This document shows positions 50,237 through 59,070 of a DNA stretch of 64,000 bases, in pieces. This stretch comes from SIG78 sp036677805 (GTDB lineage: Bacteria; Verrucomicrobiota; Lentisphaeria; Victivallales; Victivallaceae). A model generated the notes under the pieces. The model did no database searches. It was given only the letters and a program-made list of their open reading frames with translations, and was not told where the DNA came from. The position numbers and the translations under genes were made by a program. Every line of letters begins with the position of its first letter. Positions within the stretch are counted from its first letter, which is position 1. The stretch spans positions 1 through 64,000 of the forward strand of contig JAVBVS010000010.1 in the NCBI GenBank assembly GCA_036677805.1, in the 5' to 3' direction.

Positions 50237-51010
50237 ATGAAAATCCATCTCCTCTGCGGTCTCCTGTCACTGCTTCCGCTGGCCGTTCCGGCCGCGGATG
50301 CCGAACTTCCAACGCCACCCGAGCTCAAAAGCGCTAAGGCTGTGATCGCCCGCTGGGATTTCCGGGACGGCAAACCCGACAGCGCCGACGGCAAGATCGC
50401 CGGCGTGCTCCGGGGGCCGAGCACCATCGTCGCCGCCGGCACTGGTCATGCGCTGAAGATCGCCTCCTCACGAGGCAGCAGCGCCGCCGGACTGGATACG
50501 GCGCGAATCTATCCCGAACTGACGCCGGAAAGCGCCTTCAAAATCATGATTTCCTTTTATCTGAATCCGCCCGACGGCGCGGGTTCGGCGGTGTTGCTCG
50601 ACAATAAATATGTCAATATGCCCAAGGCCGGACAGGAAAAATACCATCGCGGTTACCAGATCAATCTCTATTACAACGGCGCCAGCTACTGCATCGAATG
50701 TTTCTGGGGCTTCGGCGACAAAACCGCCAACACCGTAAGCACCCGGATGCCGCTGGCCCCGAATGTCTGGCATACCGCCACGATCGAATTCACCGGCAAA
50801 GGCATGGTCCGCTACCTCATCGACGGCAAGAATGCCGGCAGCGGCGAAGTTCCGCCCGGTCCGCTGGCCCGAACCGACCAGCAGCTGATCATCGGCGACC
50901 GGGTCGGCAGCGGTTATCAGCCCTTTCCGGGGCTGATCGGCGGAGTATTGATCACCGATGAAAACGACACTCCGGCCAAACCGGAAAATCAGGAAGGAGA
51001 CCTCCTGTGA
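50237..51010 (+). CDS. Secreted stand-alone LamG/concanavalin-like domain protein
   Basis: 257 residues. Signal peptide LLCGLLSLLPLAVPAADA, then a single laminin-G-like sandwich (VIARWDFRDGKP, ESAFKIMISFYL, WHTATIEFTGKGMVRYLIDG, LIIGDRVGSGYQPFPGLIGGVLI). It closely parallels the N-terminal ~240 residues of the next gene, so the two arose by duplication. Probably a carbohydrate-binding companion of the glycosidase. Its TGA overlaps the GTG start of the next gene. Confidence 0.8.
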   Translation: MKIHLLCGLLSLLPLAVPAADAELPTPPELKSAKAVIARWDFRDGKPDSADGKIAGVLRGPSTIVAAGTGHALKIASSRGSSAAGLDTARIYPELTPESAFKIMISFYLNPPDGAGSAVLLDNKYVNMPKAGQEKYHRGYQINLYYNGASYCIECFWGFGDKTANTVSTRMPLAPNVWHTATIEFTGKGMVRYLIDGKNAGSGEVPPGPLARTDQQLIIGDRVGSGYQPFPGLIGGVLITDENDTPAKPENQEGDLL

Positions 51011-54000
51011 AACGCTTGCTTACCTCACTGCTGCTGACCGCCGGCATCATGGCCGGAGCCGCCATTCCGGCACCGCCCCCGCTCGAAACCGCATTGCCGG
51101 TCATCGCCCGCTGGAATTTCAAAGACCGGTCGCTGGCCTCCGACGGCGGCAAATTTCCGATGACGCTGCGCGGCGCCAGCACACTGGTGCCTGCCGGCGA
51201 CGGCTTCGCGCTGGCAGTCAATCCCGAGAACAGCGACAATCCGCCCATCAGCGGCATGATGACCGACAAGGTCTACCGCGAACTCACGCCCGATGGCGGG
51301 TTTCAGCTGCTGATGAGCTTTTATCCCGATGCCCGGCAGTACACCCGTGACTCGGTACGAAGCGTCTCGACCCTGATCGACTCCAAATACGTCAACGGCA
51401 ACGATCCCAAATACCAGTGCGGATTCATGGTCACGCTGGAATTCGACGGCTATACCTTCCGTCCGGTGGGCTGGTTCGGCATTCACGGCGGGACCGGACG
51501 CGTGGCCGGAAAATCGATCGCGCTCGAACCCGACCGCTGGCATATTCTCGAGCTCAACTTCGACGGCGCAGGCCAAGTCGGCTTCAAACTCGACGGCCGC
51601 GACGCGGGTTCCGGACAAATCGCCGCCGGCGCGCTCGCCCCGGCCATCGAACACCTCACCATCGGCGACCGGCGCGGCTCCGGCTACCGCCCCTTCGCCG
51701 GCTGGATCGGCGGCATACTGCTGGCCGAACTGCCGCACCGCGAACTGGCGGTGATCGCCACTCCCACCGTGCGCCGGGTTTATGCCTATGGCGAACCCGC
51801 AGCCAAGCTGCATGTTGCAACGGTCAATTCCGGAAAAATCGTCCGTGACGGCATGACGGCGGCCGTCCGGATCGAAGGCCTGGAGGCGCCGCCGTCAACT
51901 ACGACCGTACCCCGTCTCGGCGCCGGAGAAAGCGTCCGACTCGAACTTCCGCTGGAAACCCGGATCGCCCCGGGCATCCGCACTCTCCTCGTCACATTGT
52001 ATGACAATGCGCAACAGAAACTGGCGGAAGACCGCATCGAATTCGTAGTCATGCCGCCGCGGTTGCCGGGCATCTCCCGGTTTCTGTGGGGCGGAGTAGC
52101 GCCGGAAACCGCCCGTGAACTGGGCTTTACCGAACAATTCTGCCCGATCACGCCGCGCAGCGAACCGATGGACGACGCCTGGCGCATCTACCGGCTCAAT
52201 GATCTCGACGCGGGAGCACGAGTCGGTCTTTACGGGTGGGATTCGGTCAGCCCGGCCTATCGCTTCGAACGCCGCGAGAAGCGGCATAACATCGTCGGCC
52301 GCGACGGCAACCCGCAGGCCCGCTGGAATCTCGACGCCTCCGATCCGGCGGTAACCGCCGAATATGTCGAGCTGCTTGAGCCCGCGATCCGGGAAATGGC
52401 GTCGCATCCGGCGCTCTCCGGGGTATTGCTCAACAGCGAATACCCCGCCAGCCGCCAGCCCAATTTCGCGGCTCACGAAACCGAGGCGTTCCGGAAATTC
52501 GCCGGATATGCCGTTCCGGCGGGCGTTTCCGGTCAAACCATGCCCTGGACTCAGGTCCCCGATTTTCCGCTCAGCCGGGTACTCCCCGACAACGATCCCA
52601 ACCTGATCTATTACCGCTGGTTCTGGACCGTCGGCAGCGGCTGGGAGGCGCTGAATTCGCGTCTGGCCGAGCTCTATGCCGCCAATGCGCCGGAAGACTT
52701 CCGAACCTATCACGACCCTGCGACCCGCTGCCCGCCCTACTGGCGCGCGGACGATCGTGTACGACTGATCGGCAACTGGACCTACACCTGTCCCGATCCG
52801 GTCAAGATCGGCCAGACCACCGATGAACTGCTGGCTCTTGCCGGCGGCCGCCAGAAAGTCCTGAGCATGATTCAGGCGATCTATTACCGCAGTCAGGTCG
52901 CGCCGCAGAACTTCACCCCGCCGCGTCCGCCGGAATGGCTGGCCCGGGAGCCCAGGGCGGAATATATCACCATTCCGCCCGACGCCATGCGCGAAGCGCT
53001 GTGGTGCGTTCTCGCCCGAAAAATCGACGCCATCGGGGTCCACGGTTCGGGCTCGCTGATCGCGCCGGAACGGGGCGCCTACCGTTACACCAATGCCGAA
53101 GCCAAAGAGGCATTCCGGGACACCGTCGCAACGGTCATCGAACCGCTCGGACCGATGCTGCTCGAGGTGCCGGAGCGCAAGCCGGAAATCGCCATACTCC
53201 AGAGTTTCACCAACACGATCTTCGCCCCGGGCCAGCATCCCTTCGGCTGGGGCAAGGGGTGGAACGCGGACCTCCATCTGGCGTTGCAATACGCCGGATG
53301 GCAGCCGTCGGTCATGTACGAAGAACATCTTTTCCGCGGCGATGCGGACGACCTCAGGATTCTCTTCATTCCGGGCTTGGAAGTGGTGCATGAAAGTCTG
53401 CTCAAAAAGCTTGAAGGGCTGCAATCACGCGGCGTAATTCTGGTCGGCGATGAATTCACCTGTCCCGCATTGCTGCCGGACTGGCGGATTCAGTCGGTCG
53501 CACGCCGGAACAGCGACCCGGTCGGCAGCAAACAGGCGTTGCAGCGGCTGGGCCAAAGCCTTAAAACCGATCTGGCCCAGATTTACCGTCCCGTCCAGGC
53601 CGCGAGCAATCCCGATCTGATCGTCCGGCGCCGGGGCAGCGATCGCGCGGATTATGTTTTCGTCATCAACGACAAGCGCACCTTCGGCGATTACATTGGT
53701 CCATGGGGCCTGATGACGGAAAAAGGTCTGCCCAATTCCGGCCGGGTGGCCGTGGCCCATACCGCCGGAGCGGCCTACGATCTGGTCAGACACCGGCCGC
53801 TGGAGCTGGACAGCCATGATGGCAAAACGCACTTCAAGGTCGATCTCGCACCGGGAGACGGCATGATTGCATTGTTGTTGCCTGAAGCGCTCGGCGACTG
53901 GAAATTCTCCGGTCCGGCGACTGCCCGGCGCGGCGAAACGCTGACCGTCACCGTCTCGGCTGCCCTCGCCTCGGGCCGTCCGGCAACCGATGCGGTACTG

Positions 54001-54189
54001 CCGTTTGAACTCGTACTGACCGACAGCAAAGGACGCCGGATGCCGGGCAGCGGATTCTACGCCGCTCCCGGGGGAAGCCGGGAAATCGCCTTGCCGATCC
54101 CGTGCGACGCCGCTCCGGGCGCGGGCGAGATCACGCTTCATTGCCTGGCCACCGGCAAAAAGTTTGTGTTCCCGATTTCGATTCCATAA
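51007..54189 (+). CDS. Secreted LamG + glycosidase barrel + beta-galactosidase-like trimerisation domain
   Basis: 1060 residues, GTG start with GGAGAC upstream and overlap GTGA with the previous stop. Signal peptide LLTSLLLTAGIMAGAAIPA; LamG domain ~30-245 (ARWNFKDRSL, LTIGDRRGSGYRPFAGWIGGILL); beta linker ~250-350; barrel ~350-700 with SGVLLNSEYPASRQ as a candidate acid/base Glu and IDAIGVHGSG; an amidotransferase-like domain ~720-850 (EIAILQSFTNTIFAPG, ILFIPGLEVVHESLLKKL, GVILVGDEFTCPALL) as in GH42-type enzymes; C-terminal beta domain. Family number not determined. The main depolymerase of the operon. Confidence 0.78.
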   Translation: MKRLLTSLLLTAGIMAGAAIPAPPPLETALPVIARWNFKDRSLASDGGKFPMTLRGASTLVPAGDGFALAVNPENSDNPPISGMMTDKVYRELTPDGGFQLLMSFYPDARQYTRDSVRSVSTLIDSKYVNGNDPKYQCGFMVTLEFDGYTFRPVGWFGIHGGTGRVAGKSIALEPDRWHILELNFDGAGQVGFKLDGRDAGSGQIAAGALAPAIEHLTIGDRRGSGYRPFAGWIGGILLAELPHRELAVIATPTVRRVYAYGEPAAKLHVATVNSGKIVRDGMTAAVRIEGLEAPPSTTTVPRLGAGESVRLELPLETRIAPGIRTLLVTLYDNAQQKLAEDRIEFVVMPPRLPGISRFLWGGVAPETARELGFTEQFCPITPRSEPMDDAWRIYRLNDLDAGARVGLYGWDSVSPAYRFERREKRHNIVGRDGNPQARWNLDASDPAVTAEYVELLEPAIREMASHPALSGVLLNSEYPASRQPNFAAHETEAFRKFAGYAVPAGVSGQTMPWTQVPDFPLSRVLPDNDPNLIYYRWFWTVGSGWEALNSRLAELYAANAPEDFRTYHDPATRCPPYWRADDRVRLIGNWTYTCPDPVKIGQTTDELLALAGGRQKVLSMIQAIYYRSQVAPQNFTPPRPPEWLAREPRAEYITIPPDAMREALWCVLARKIDAIGVHGSGSLIAPERGAYRYTNAEAKEAFRDTVATVIEPLGPMLLEVPERKPEIAILQSFTNTIFAPGQHPFGWGKGWNADLHLALQYAGWQPSVMYEEHLFRGDADDLRILFIPGLEVVHESLLKKLEGLQSRGVILVGDEFTCPALLPDWRIQSVARRNSDPVGSKQALQRLGQSLKTDLAQIYRPVQAASNPDLIVRRRGSDRADYVFVINDKRTFGDYIGPWGLMTEKGLPNSGRVAVAHTAGAAYDLVRHRPLELDSHDGKTHFKVDLAPGDGMIALLLPEALGDWKFSGPATARRGETLTVTVSAALASGRPATDAVLPFELVLTDSKGRRMPGSGFYAAPGGSREIALPIPCDAAPGAGEITLHCLATGKKFVFPISIP

Positions 54190-54222
54190 AACCCGATCCC
54201 AATTTTCAAAAGGAACAGCAAG

Positions 54223-54981
54223 ATGAAAAAAACACCGTTGCCGAAGATGTGGTTTACGCTGATAGAACTCCTGGTCGTGATCGCAATCATCGCGATTCTC
54301 GCCGCCATGCTGCTGCCGGCGCTGTCGGCGGCGCGGGCGCGGGCCAAAGATGTCAAATGCACTGCGAACCTCAAAAGCCTGATTCTCGGCTACAAAAGCT
54401 ATGTCGACAAAAATAAAGGCTATTTCCTCACGCCCATGCAGAATTCAATCAACACCGCCGAACCCTGGTACAAATATGTGAGCATCGAACTCTACGGCGA
54501 AAACATCGTCAGCACCTCCGACCAGCGCACCGCCGACAACACGGTATTCTCCTGTCCGAGCGAGGCGACCGGATTCGGCGCCTACGCCAACAAGCTGTTC
54601 TTCTACACCCACTACGGGATCAACAATTACCTCGGCGGCTATGCTCCCGACGACGGAACAGTATTCGCCGGCGGCAATGAAAGCAGCCTGGTCGAACCGA
54701 CGCAGGCCCTGGTGATTGCCGACAGCACTCAGAAGGCCTCACCGGCGATCAAGTATGCCCAGTATGTGGCGTTGCGGCATGGCGGCAACAGCAATACCAC
54801 CATCGACGACACCGGCGAAAAGCGTTATGACGGCAAGCAGGCCGCCGCCGCCTTCTACGACGGCCATGTTCAGACCATCGTCATAGAGTCCCTCCAGTAC
54901 AACGGCAGCTTCAATGTCAACATGCTCTGCCGCGGCACCCAATGGTATCCGGCAAGCTACAAGACCACCACCTGGAATTGA
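54223..54981 (+). CDS. Type IV pilin-like (DUF1559-type) pseudopilin
   Basis: 252 residues. Prepilin-type N-terminus WFTLIELLVVIAIIAILAAM with Glu at +5 of the mature protein; the residue before Phe is Trp instead of the usual Gly. A helix (LSAARARAKDVKCTANLKSLILGYKSY) and a globular head follow, with AAFYDGHVQT near the C-terminus, the H-x-DG-type motif of the DUF1559/H-X9-DG families expanded in PVC bacteria. Location next to glycosidases suggests a secretion or surface-binding fibre. Last gene of the operon. Confidence 0.88.
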   Translation: MKKTPLPKMWFTLIELLVVIAIIAILAAMLLPALSAARARAKDVKCTANLKSLILGYKSYVDKNKGYFLTPMQNSINTAEPWYKYVSIELYGENIVSTSDQRTADNTVFSCPSEATGFGAYANKLFFYTHYGINNYLGGYAPDDGTVFAGGNESSLVEPTQALVIADSTQKASPAIKYAQYVALRHGGNSNTTIDDTGEKRYDGKQAAAAFYDGHVQTIVIESLQYNGSFNVNMLCRGTQWYPASYKTTTWN

Positions 54982-55032
54982 CCCCTCACTCCCGGTCATC
55001 TGGAAAGCAGGCTTCCGGTAATTCGCAATCAC

Positions 55033-55068
55033 AAAAAAAGGACGGCGGAATCATCCGCCGTCCTTTTT
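55033..55068. terminator. Bidirectional terminator between convergent operons
   Basis: Ten-base stem GGACGGCGGA / TCCGCCGTCC with ATCA loop, seven A before and TTTTT after, between the pseudopilin stop and the convergent gene ending at 55086. Confidence 0.92.
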
Positions 55069-55085
55069 CGTTTATTCACTCAGGC

Positions 55086-55901
55086 TCAGTCGAGCACTTC
55101 CAGCTTCACGTTCCGGACTTCCAGCCCCGAATCCTTGATCGCCGGATTGTAATTGGCGATGATCCGGACCGCACCGTATTTCGCATTCGCCCACCAGATT
55201 TTGGCGTGATTGCCGCTCTTGGACGCTCCGGTCACCACCCAGGAGATCGGAGTCCATTCTTCCGGCGCCGGTTTGCCCGCCCAGCCCGCGTACATGCCGC
55301 TGCCGGAACTGTGGAACCGGGTCGCGGTCCCGGCCGGATAATCCTGCCCGAGCGGACTGCGCAAAGTCAGCTTCACTTTGTCGCCATCAACTTCCGCCGC
55401 CGTCACCACATTGTAACTGTCGTTGGGCAGATCGCTCAGATCCGGCTTGGCATTGAAAACCAACCCCCAGTTCCGCTTCTGGAAATCTTCGGCCCACCCC
55501 GCCGGCTTCATGATCGTCACCGTCTTGCCGCCCTTGACCGCCGCTTCCGCCAGTGTGGAATCGGTTTTGGCCGCCGGCATCACATAATAAGGCTGCATCG
55601 GTTTCTTCCCGGCGTCCAGCGACCAGTTACCGACATAACAGATATTTTCCGGACTGCCCGGCGTCCGGCGAATCTCCATGCTGACCTTATATTTCTTGGC
55701 CGGATCGATTTCAAACGGCGTACTGGAAATATCCGCCCGACGGCCGCTCAAGGTCAGAACGCCGTCCTCCGAAATCTTGAGCGCGGGGTTTTTCGACCAG
55801 TCCGCCGCCGTTTTCAGATCGACCGCCTCGGCTCCGGCCACACCGGCCAACACCACCATGCCCATCGCGGTCAAACCACACTTCCACCATCCACCGTTCA
55901 T
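55086..55901 (-). CDS. Secreted beta-sandwich (CBM-like) protein
   Basis: 271 residues. Signal peptide CGLTAMGMVVLAGVAGAEA, GGGAGA eight bases before ATG 55901. All-beta pattern with a conserved-looking end SGLEVRNVKLEVLD, as in carbohydrate-binding domains of the galactose-binding type (EIDPAKKYKVSMEIRR, AKYGAVRIIANY). No catalytic motif. It lies 80 bases downstream of the ceramidase-like gene and probably ends that operon. Confidence 0.65.
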   Translation of the reverse strand: MNGGWWKCGLTAMGMVVLAGVAGAEAVDLKTAADWSKNPALKISEDGVLTLSGRRADISSTPFEIDPAKKYKVSMEIRRTPGSPENICYVGNWSLDAGKKPMQPYYVMPAAKTDSTLAEAAVKGGKTVTIMKPAGWAEDFQKRNWGLVFNAKPDLSDLPNDSYNVVTAAEVDGDKVKLTLRSPLGQDYPAGTATRFHSSGSGMYAGWAGKPAPEEWTPISWVVTGASKSGNHAKIWWANAKYGAVRIIANYNPAIKDSGLEVRNVKLEVLD

Positions 55902-55981
55902 GCTTTCATCTCCCGATTCTTAAATTGATACTACTGGTCGACGCCTCCGCCATCCGGCAAACGGTTGCGGCGGCAAAAAAC

Positions 55982-57421
55982 TTATTGACGCGGGTCAGCG
56001 GATTGGACCGCTTGGCTCGTCTTTTGGTTCGGAATTTTATTTGCGGCATCCCGAATCAGGGCCGCGGCAGCGGCGACCAGAGCCGGTTCAAATGCCGCAT
56101 CGGTCAGGCAACAGGTGGTTTCATAGCCGCCGGTATGATATTCTTCGGGCGGCACGATGTACATCACCGTCCGGTCGTGCTCGGTCGCCGTCACCAGTTT
56201 TTCCGGCGGCCAGCCCGCCGCCGCCACAATCTTTCCGGCCGTGGTCCAGAAGGTTTCCCCGGGCAGCCCCAGCAGCAGGGTATCGTTCAATTGCAACAGT
56301 CCCAGCCGGACCGCGCCCGGCGTTCTTTCCCCCGTCGTCCGGCATTTGGCTTCCAGAAATTCCCGGTTCCGCAGCAGCGCCAGACGTTCGCCGCGGCGGC
56401 GGGCGGCGGCCGGCTCCTCCTGCCGGAACTCCGGCGGAAACGGCATTGCATCCTCCGTCGCCGCCGGAAAATCCGGCCGCCGCAAAATCGGCAGCTCCGC
56501 CATCCGGTCCCGGACCAGAGTCAACGGCCGCGCCGGAACGGCAGCCAGCGCCCGCCAGGCGGTCGCCGCCAGCTGCAATCCCAGTTTCCGCTCGTACCCG
56601 GCATGTTTGTCGGTCATGCCCGGCGCGATATCGCCGCAGGGACCGTTGAAAAACAGCGCCGTCCCGCCGCCGCCCAGACGTTCGAGTTCGCGCCGGACAT
56701 AGAAGGGATAATCGCTCGAATAGTGGTCGGCGCGGTTGCAGCAGACCGCGTGCGCGGCGAAGCGGCAGAACCAGCCCAGGGGCGCGCCGGAGCGGTTTTC
56801 GAACCGCCACACCGCCAGTTCCGGATCGCCCGGTGCAAAACGCCGCGCCCGCGCCGCACGGCCGGACGCTTCATCCCGTCCGGCATAGGCGACTGCCCCC
56901 TGCTCCAGCAGCATCCGGCGCTGAAACGCCAGAAACGGCTCCGCGTCATAGCCGTTGTCGGGAGCCGGACCGTAAAACACGGTGGTCATGGCATGCACGT
57001 CCACTTCGGGGAAAGCGATCCGGCGGCGGTAATTCCACTGTTCCGGCACACTGATTTTGGCAAAACGCATGAAAAGCGGTTCGGCGGCGGCCGCCGCCTG
57101 TCGCGCCGCGGCCGCCGCGCAATCGCACAAAACGTCGAGCTTCAGCCGGTCGACCTCATCCGCGCCGTGGTTGTGAGTCGTCAGCAGATGGACCTGCCCG
57201 ACCGGCAACGCCAGCGCGGCGGCAGCCGCGGCCCGGACCGCCATCACCGTCGGCTGGTCGAAATCCATGAAGTCGAGCACCAGCCAGAGGCAGGCATCGA
57301 CCCCACCGCTGAAGTATGCGCAACGCAGTTCCACGGCTTCATCAATTCGCCGCGCCTCCGGCAAAGCCGCCGCCAGATCAACCGCGGCGAACCCGCCATC
57401 AAGTGCGCCGCGATCCATCAT
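55982..57421 (-). CDS. Neutral/alkaline ceramidase-like hydrolase
   Basis: 479 residues from ATG 57421, overlapping the AAC(3) stop; ATG 57418 is the next codon. The frame is open to 58414 but that part is antisense-like to the AAC(3) gene. Similarities to neutral ceramidase: VHLLTTHNHGADE (metal His), FAAHAVCCNRADHYSSDYP, GPCGDIAPGM (nucleophile loop), GLLQLNDTLLLGLPGETF and GGYETTCCL. It should hydrolyse an N-acyl amide, in ceramides or another lipid or sugar. No signal peptide. Translationally coupled to the acetyltransferase. Confidence 0.78.
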   Translation of the reverse strand: MMDRGALDGGFAAVDLAAALPEARRIDEAVELRCAYFSGGVDACLWLVLDFMDFDQPTVMAVRAAAAAALALPVGQVHLLTTHNHGADEVDRLKLDVLCDCAAAAARQAAAAAEPLFMRFAKISVPEQWNYRRRIAFPEVDVHAMTTVFYGPAPDNGYDAEPFLAFQRRMLLEQGAVAYAGRDEASGRAARARRFAPGDPELAVWRFENRSGAPLGWFCRFAAHAVCCNRADHYSSDYPFYVRRELERLGGGGTALFFNGPCGDIAPGMTDKHAGYERKLGLQLAATAWRALAAVPARPLTLVRDRMAELPILRRPDFPAATEDAMPFPPEFRQEEPAAARRRGERLALLRNREFLEAKCRTTGERTPGAVRLGLLQLNDTLLLGLPGETFWTTAGKIVAAAGWPPEKLVTATEHDRTVMYIVPPEEYHTGGYETTCCLTDAAFEPALVAAAAALIRDAANKIPNQKTSQAVQSADPRQ

Positions 57422-58188
57422 GCCTCCGGAAAAACAAAGGGTTCGATCAGATAGAGCGGATCGCGCCGGATGGCGTCGCCGACGCACTGCGCCATGCCGA
57501 ACGCATCGACCAGCCGGCAATCGGCCTGCCCCACCAGACCGCGCCGCTGGAAATTCCCGGCATCGAGCAGCGCATCGACCCGCGGATAGTTGCGCGGCAG
57601 TCCGGGCATATGGGGCAGCGTCGGCACCGGAATCTCCCGGCCGGCGGTGTCGACGATGGTATTGGCGTATTCGATCCGGCAGATGGTGGGAGCGCCGTTG
57701 GTATTTTCCACAAAGTGCAGCGTGGTATCGGAACTGTGCTCCACTCCCAGCAACAGAATTTTGCCGCGCGCCTCGATCAGTTTGTGATAGGGGGATCCCG
57801 GACCGACCGAAATCCGGCAATGTTCGTGTCCGGCCAGCAGTTCGGCGGCGACGGGACCGATTCCGGCGGTACAGTGGGTCGGATTGAGCGAACGGATCAC
57901 GCCGGGCTGCCGGCGGAACGTCTCGGTGATGACGCCGCAGCCGGAAGCCGAATGGCGCACGTCGAAAACCAGGCGGTTCAGGCTCAGGAAAAATTCCGAT
58001 CCCGACGGAAACGACGGCATCAGCAGCGTTCCCTTCGGCCCCAGCAGCTCCCGGAGCGCCAGCACCACATCCGCCGGCGTTCCACGCCATGGCCCCAGCG
58101 CCTTGAATGAGCTGTGCACCAGCAGAATATCTCCGGCGGCCACTCCGAGCCGCGCGAGATCGGCGACAAGCATCCTGCGATCGAACAT
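57418..58188 (-). CDS. AAC(3)-family N-acetyltransferase
   Basis: 256 residues from ATG 58188, which has GGAGG seven bases upstream; the frame is open for 15 more codons. Motifs of the family: LLVHSSFKALGPWRGTPADVV, GTLLMPSFPSG, RQPGVIRSLNPTHCTAGIGP, ILLLGVEHSSDTTLHFVE. It transfers acetyl from acetyl-CoA to an amine. The coupling to a ceramidase-like amidase and the homologous domain in the fusion at 8501-11242 suggest a metabolic substrate and not aminoglycosides. Confidence 0.88.
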   Translation of the reverse strand: MFDRRMLVADLARLGVAAGDILLVHSSFKALGPWRGTPADVVLALRELLGPKGTLLMPSFPSGSEFFLSLNRLVFDVRHSASGCGVITETFRRQPGVIRSLNPTHCTAGIGPVAAELLAGHEHCRISVGPGSPYHKLIEARGKILLLGVEHSSDTTLHFVENTNGAPTICRIEYANTIVDTAGREIPVPTLPHMPGLPRNYPRVDALLDAGNFQRRGLVGQADCRLVDAFGMAQCVGDAIRRDPLYLIEPFVFPEA

Positions 58189-58631
58189 TGTTCTTCCTCC
58201 CCGAAATAATACCTGAATTCGGAACCTTTCCATAATCTATCACCAATCGCGTCCGATGCAAACCGGACATGATGGCGGACGGCACAAAATGGATGGATAA
58301 CCTGCCTTCTGTCCGCGCAGTTCCGGCAAACAAGCAGTGCGATAAGGCGGCGTTGCCCGCATCACGGTTGAAAATAACGGAAACACTCCGGTGAGAAAAA
58401 ACGGAAGTCGACATTTTGGAGCAAAAAAACAGAAAAAAACTTGACTATTGACAAAAAAGTGGCATATTATTCAGTTCAGAGATTCTGAAGCAATTTTCAA
58501 ATCCCGGAAGATTGAAGCGGTTCCCATCCTGGCTGCTTCTTCGTGAAGTCCTCCGGATTTCGGGAATTTTCAAGTATAAAACAACCAGTGTTTTTGATTC
58601 CATAAAAATTCAGAACAGAGGCAAAACAAGA
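58189..58631. other. Divergent intergenic region with rpsT promoter and leader
   Basis: 443 bases. The left half has no recognisable gene and must hold the promoter of the acetyltransferase operon, which I could not place. The right half has the rpsT promoter (58441-58470) and a ~155-base untranslated leader (about 58477-58631) that could carry S20 autoregulation. No hairpin I would trust was found in the leader. Confidence 0.5.
58441..58470 (+). promoter_or_regulatory. Promoter of rpsT
   Basis: -35 TTGACT (58441-58446), 18-base spacer, -10 TATTAT (58465-58470). An overlapping TTGACA at 58449 would give a spacing that is too short. Confidence 0.6.
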
Positions 58632-58898
58632 ATGGCACATCTGAAATCCGCGTTCAAACGGATGCGCACCAGCCGGGAAGCCAACGCCCGCAACCGCGCC
58701 CGTAAAAGCACCATGAAAACCTTTGAAAAGAAATTCCGCGCCGCGGTCGAAGCCGGTGAAGCCACCGTCGCCGCCGATCTGCTCAAACAGTGCGCCAGTC
58801 TGTTCGACAAGGCCGCCAAACTCGGCGTCATTCACAGCAACAAGGCTTCCAACAAGAAGTCCCAGCTCGACAAGCTGATGAACACGCTGAATCAGTAA
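58632..58898 (+). CDS. rpsT: 30S ribosomal protein S20
   Basis: 88 residues from ATG 58632 (AGAGG upstream), starting MAHLKSAFKRMRTSREAN. The helical bundle with RNRARKSTMKTFEKKF and GVIHSNKASNKKSQLDKLMN is diagnostic of S20. The upstream in-frame extension to 58512 lies in the leader and is not used. It is co-transcribed with the 29-residue gene behind it. Confidence 0.96.
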   Translation: MAHLKSAFKRMRTSREANARNRARKSTMKTFEKKFRAAVEAGEATVAADLLKQCASLFDKAAKLGVIHSNKASNKKSQLDKLMNTLNQ

Positions 58899-58939
58899 CC
58901 CTTTCCAATTCATATCCACCAAGGTGAAAGAACAGAACC

Positions 58940-59029
58940 ATGGGCAACCTCAAAAAGAAACGCCGCAAGAAGATCGCCAAGCATAAGCGCAAGAAGCAGC
59001 TTAAGGCGATGCGTCATAAGAACAAGTGA
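58940..59029 (+). CDS. 29-residue bS22-like ribosomal protein (AURKAIP1/COX24 type)
   Basis: 29 residues: MGNLKKKRRKKIAKHKRKK continuing to MRHKNK, over half Lys, Arg or His. It matches the pattern of the AURKAIP1/COX24 family (MGS-x-KKRRKRMxKKKHKK-type), known as bS22 in mycobacterial ribosomes. AAGGTGA about 12 bases upstream, terminator directly after, and position behind rpsT support a real ribosomal gene. Easily missed because of its length. Confidence 0.8.
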   Translation: MGNLKKKRRKKIAKHKRKKQLKAMRHKNK

Positions 59030-59035
59030 TGTTCG

Positions 59036-59070
59036 GCGCCCCGGAGAAATTTTTCCGGGGCGCTTTTTTT
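59036..59070 (+). terminator. Terminator of the rpsT - bS22 unit
   Basis: Stem GCGCCCCGGA / TCCGGGGCGC followed by seven T, starting seven bases after the stop. Confidence 0.93.

Noticed and set aside
57418..58188. Aminoglycoside resistance gene
   Set aside because: AAC(3)-fold proteins are broad. The coupling to a ceramidase-like amidase and the absence of mobile elements or resistance context do not support this reading.
57422..58414. 330-residue extension upstream of the ceramidase-like frame
   Set aside because: It is an out-of-frame reading of the AAC(3) gene; the AAC(3) frame has clear family motifs and a Shine-Dalgarno.
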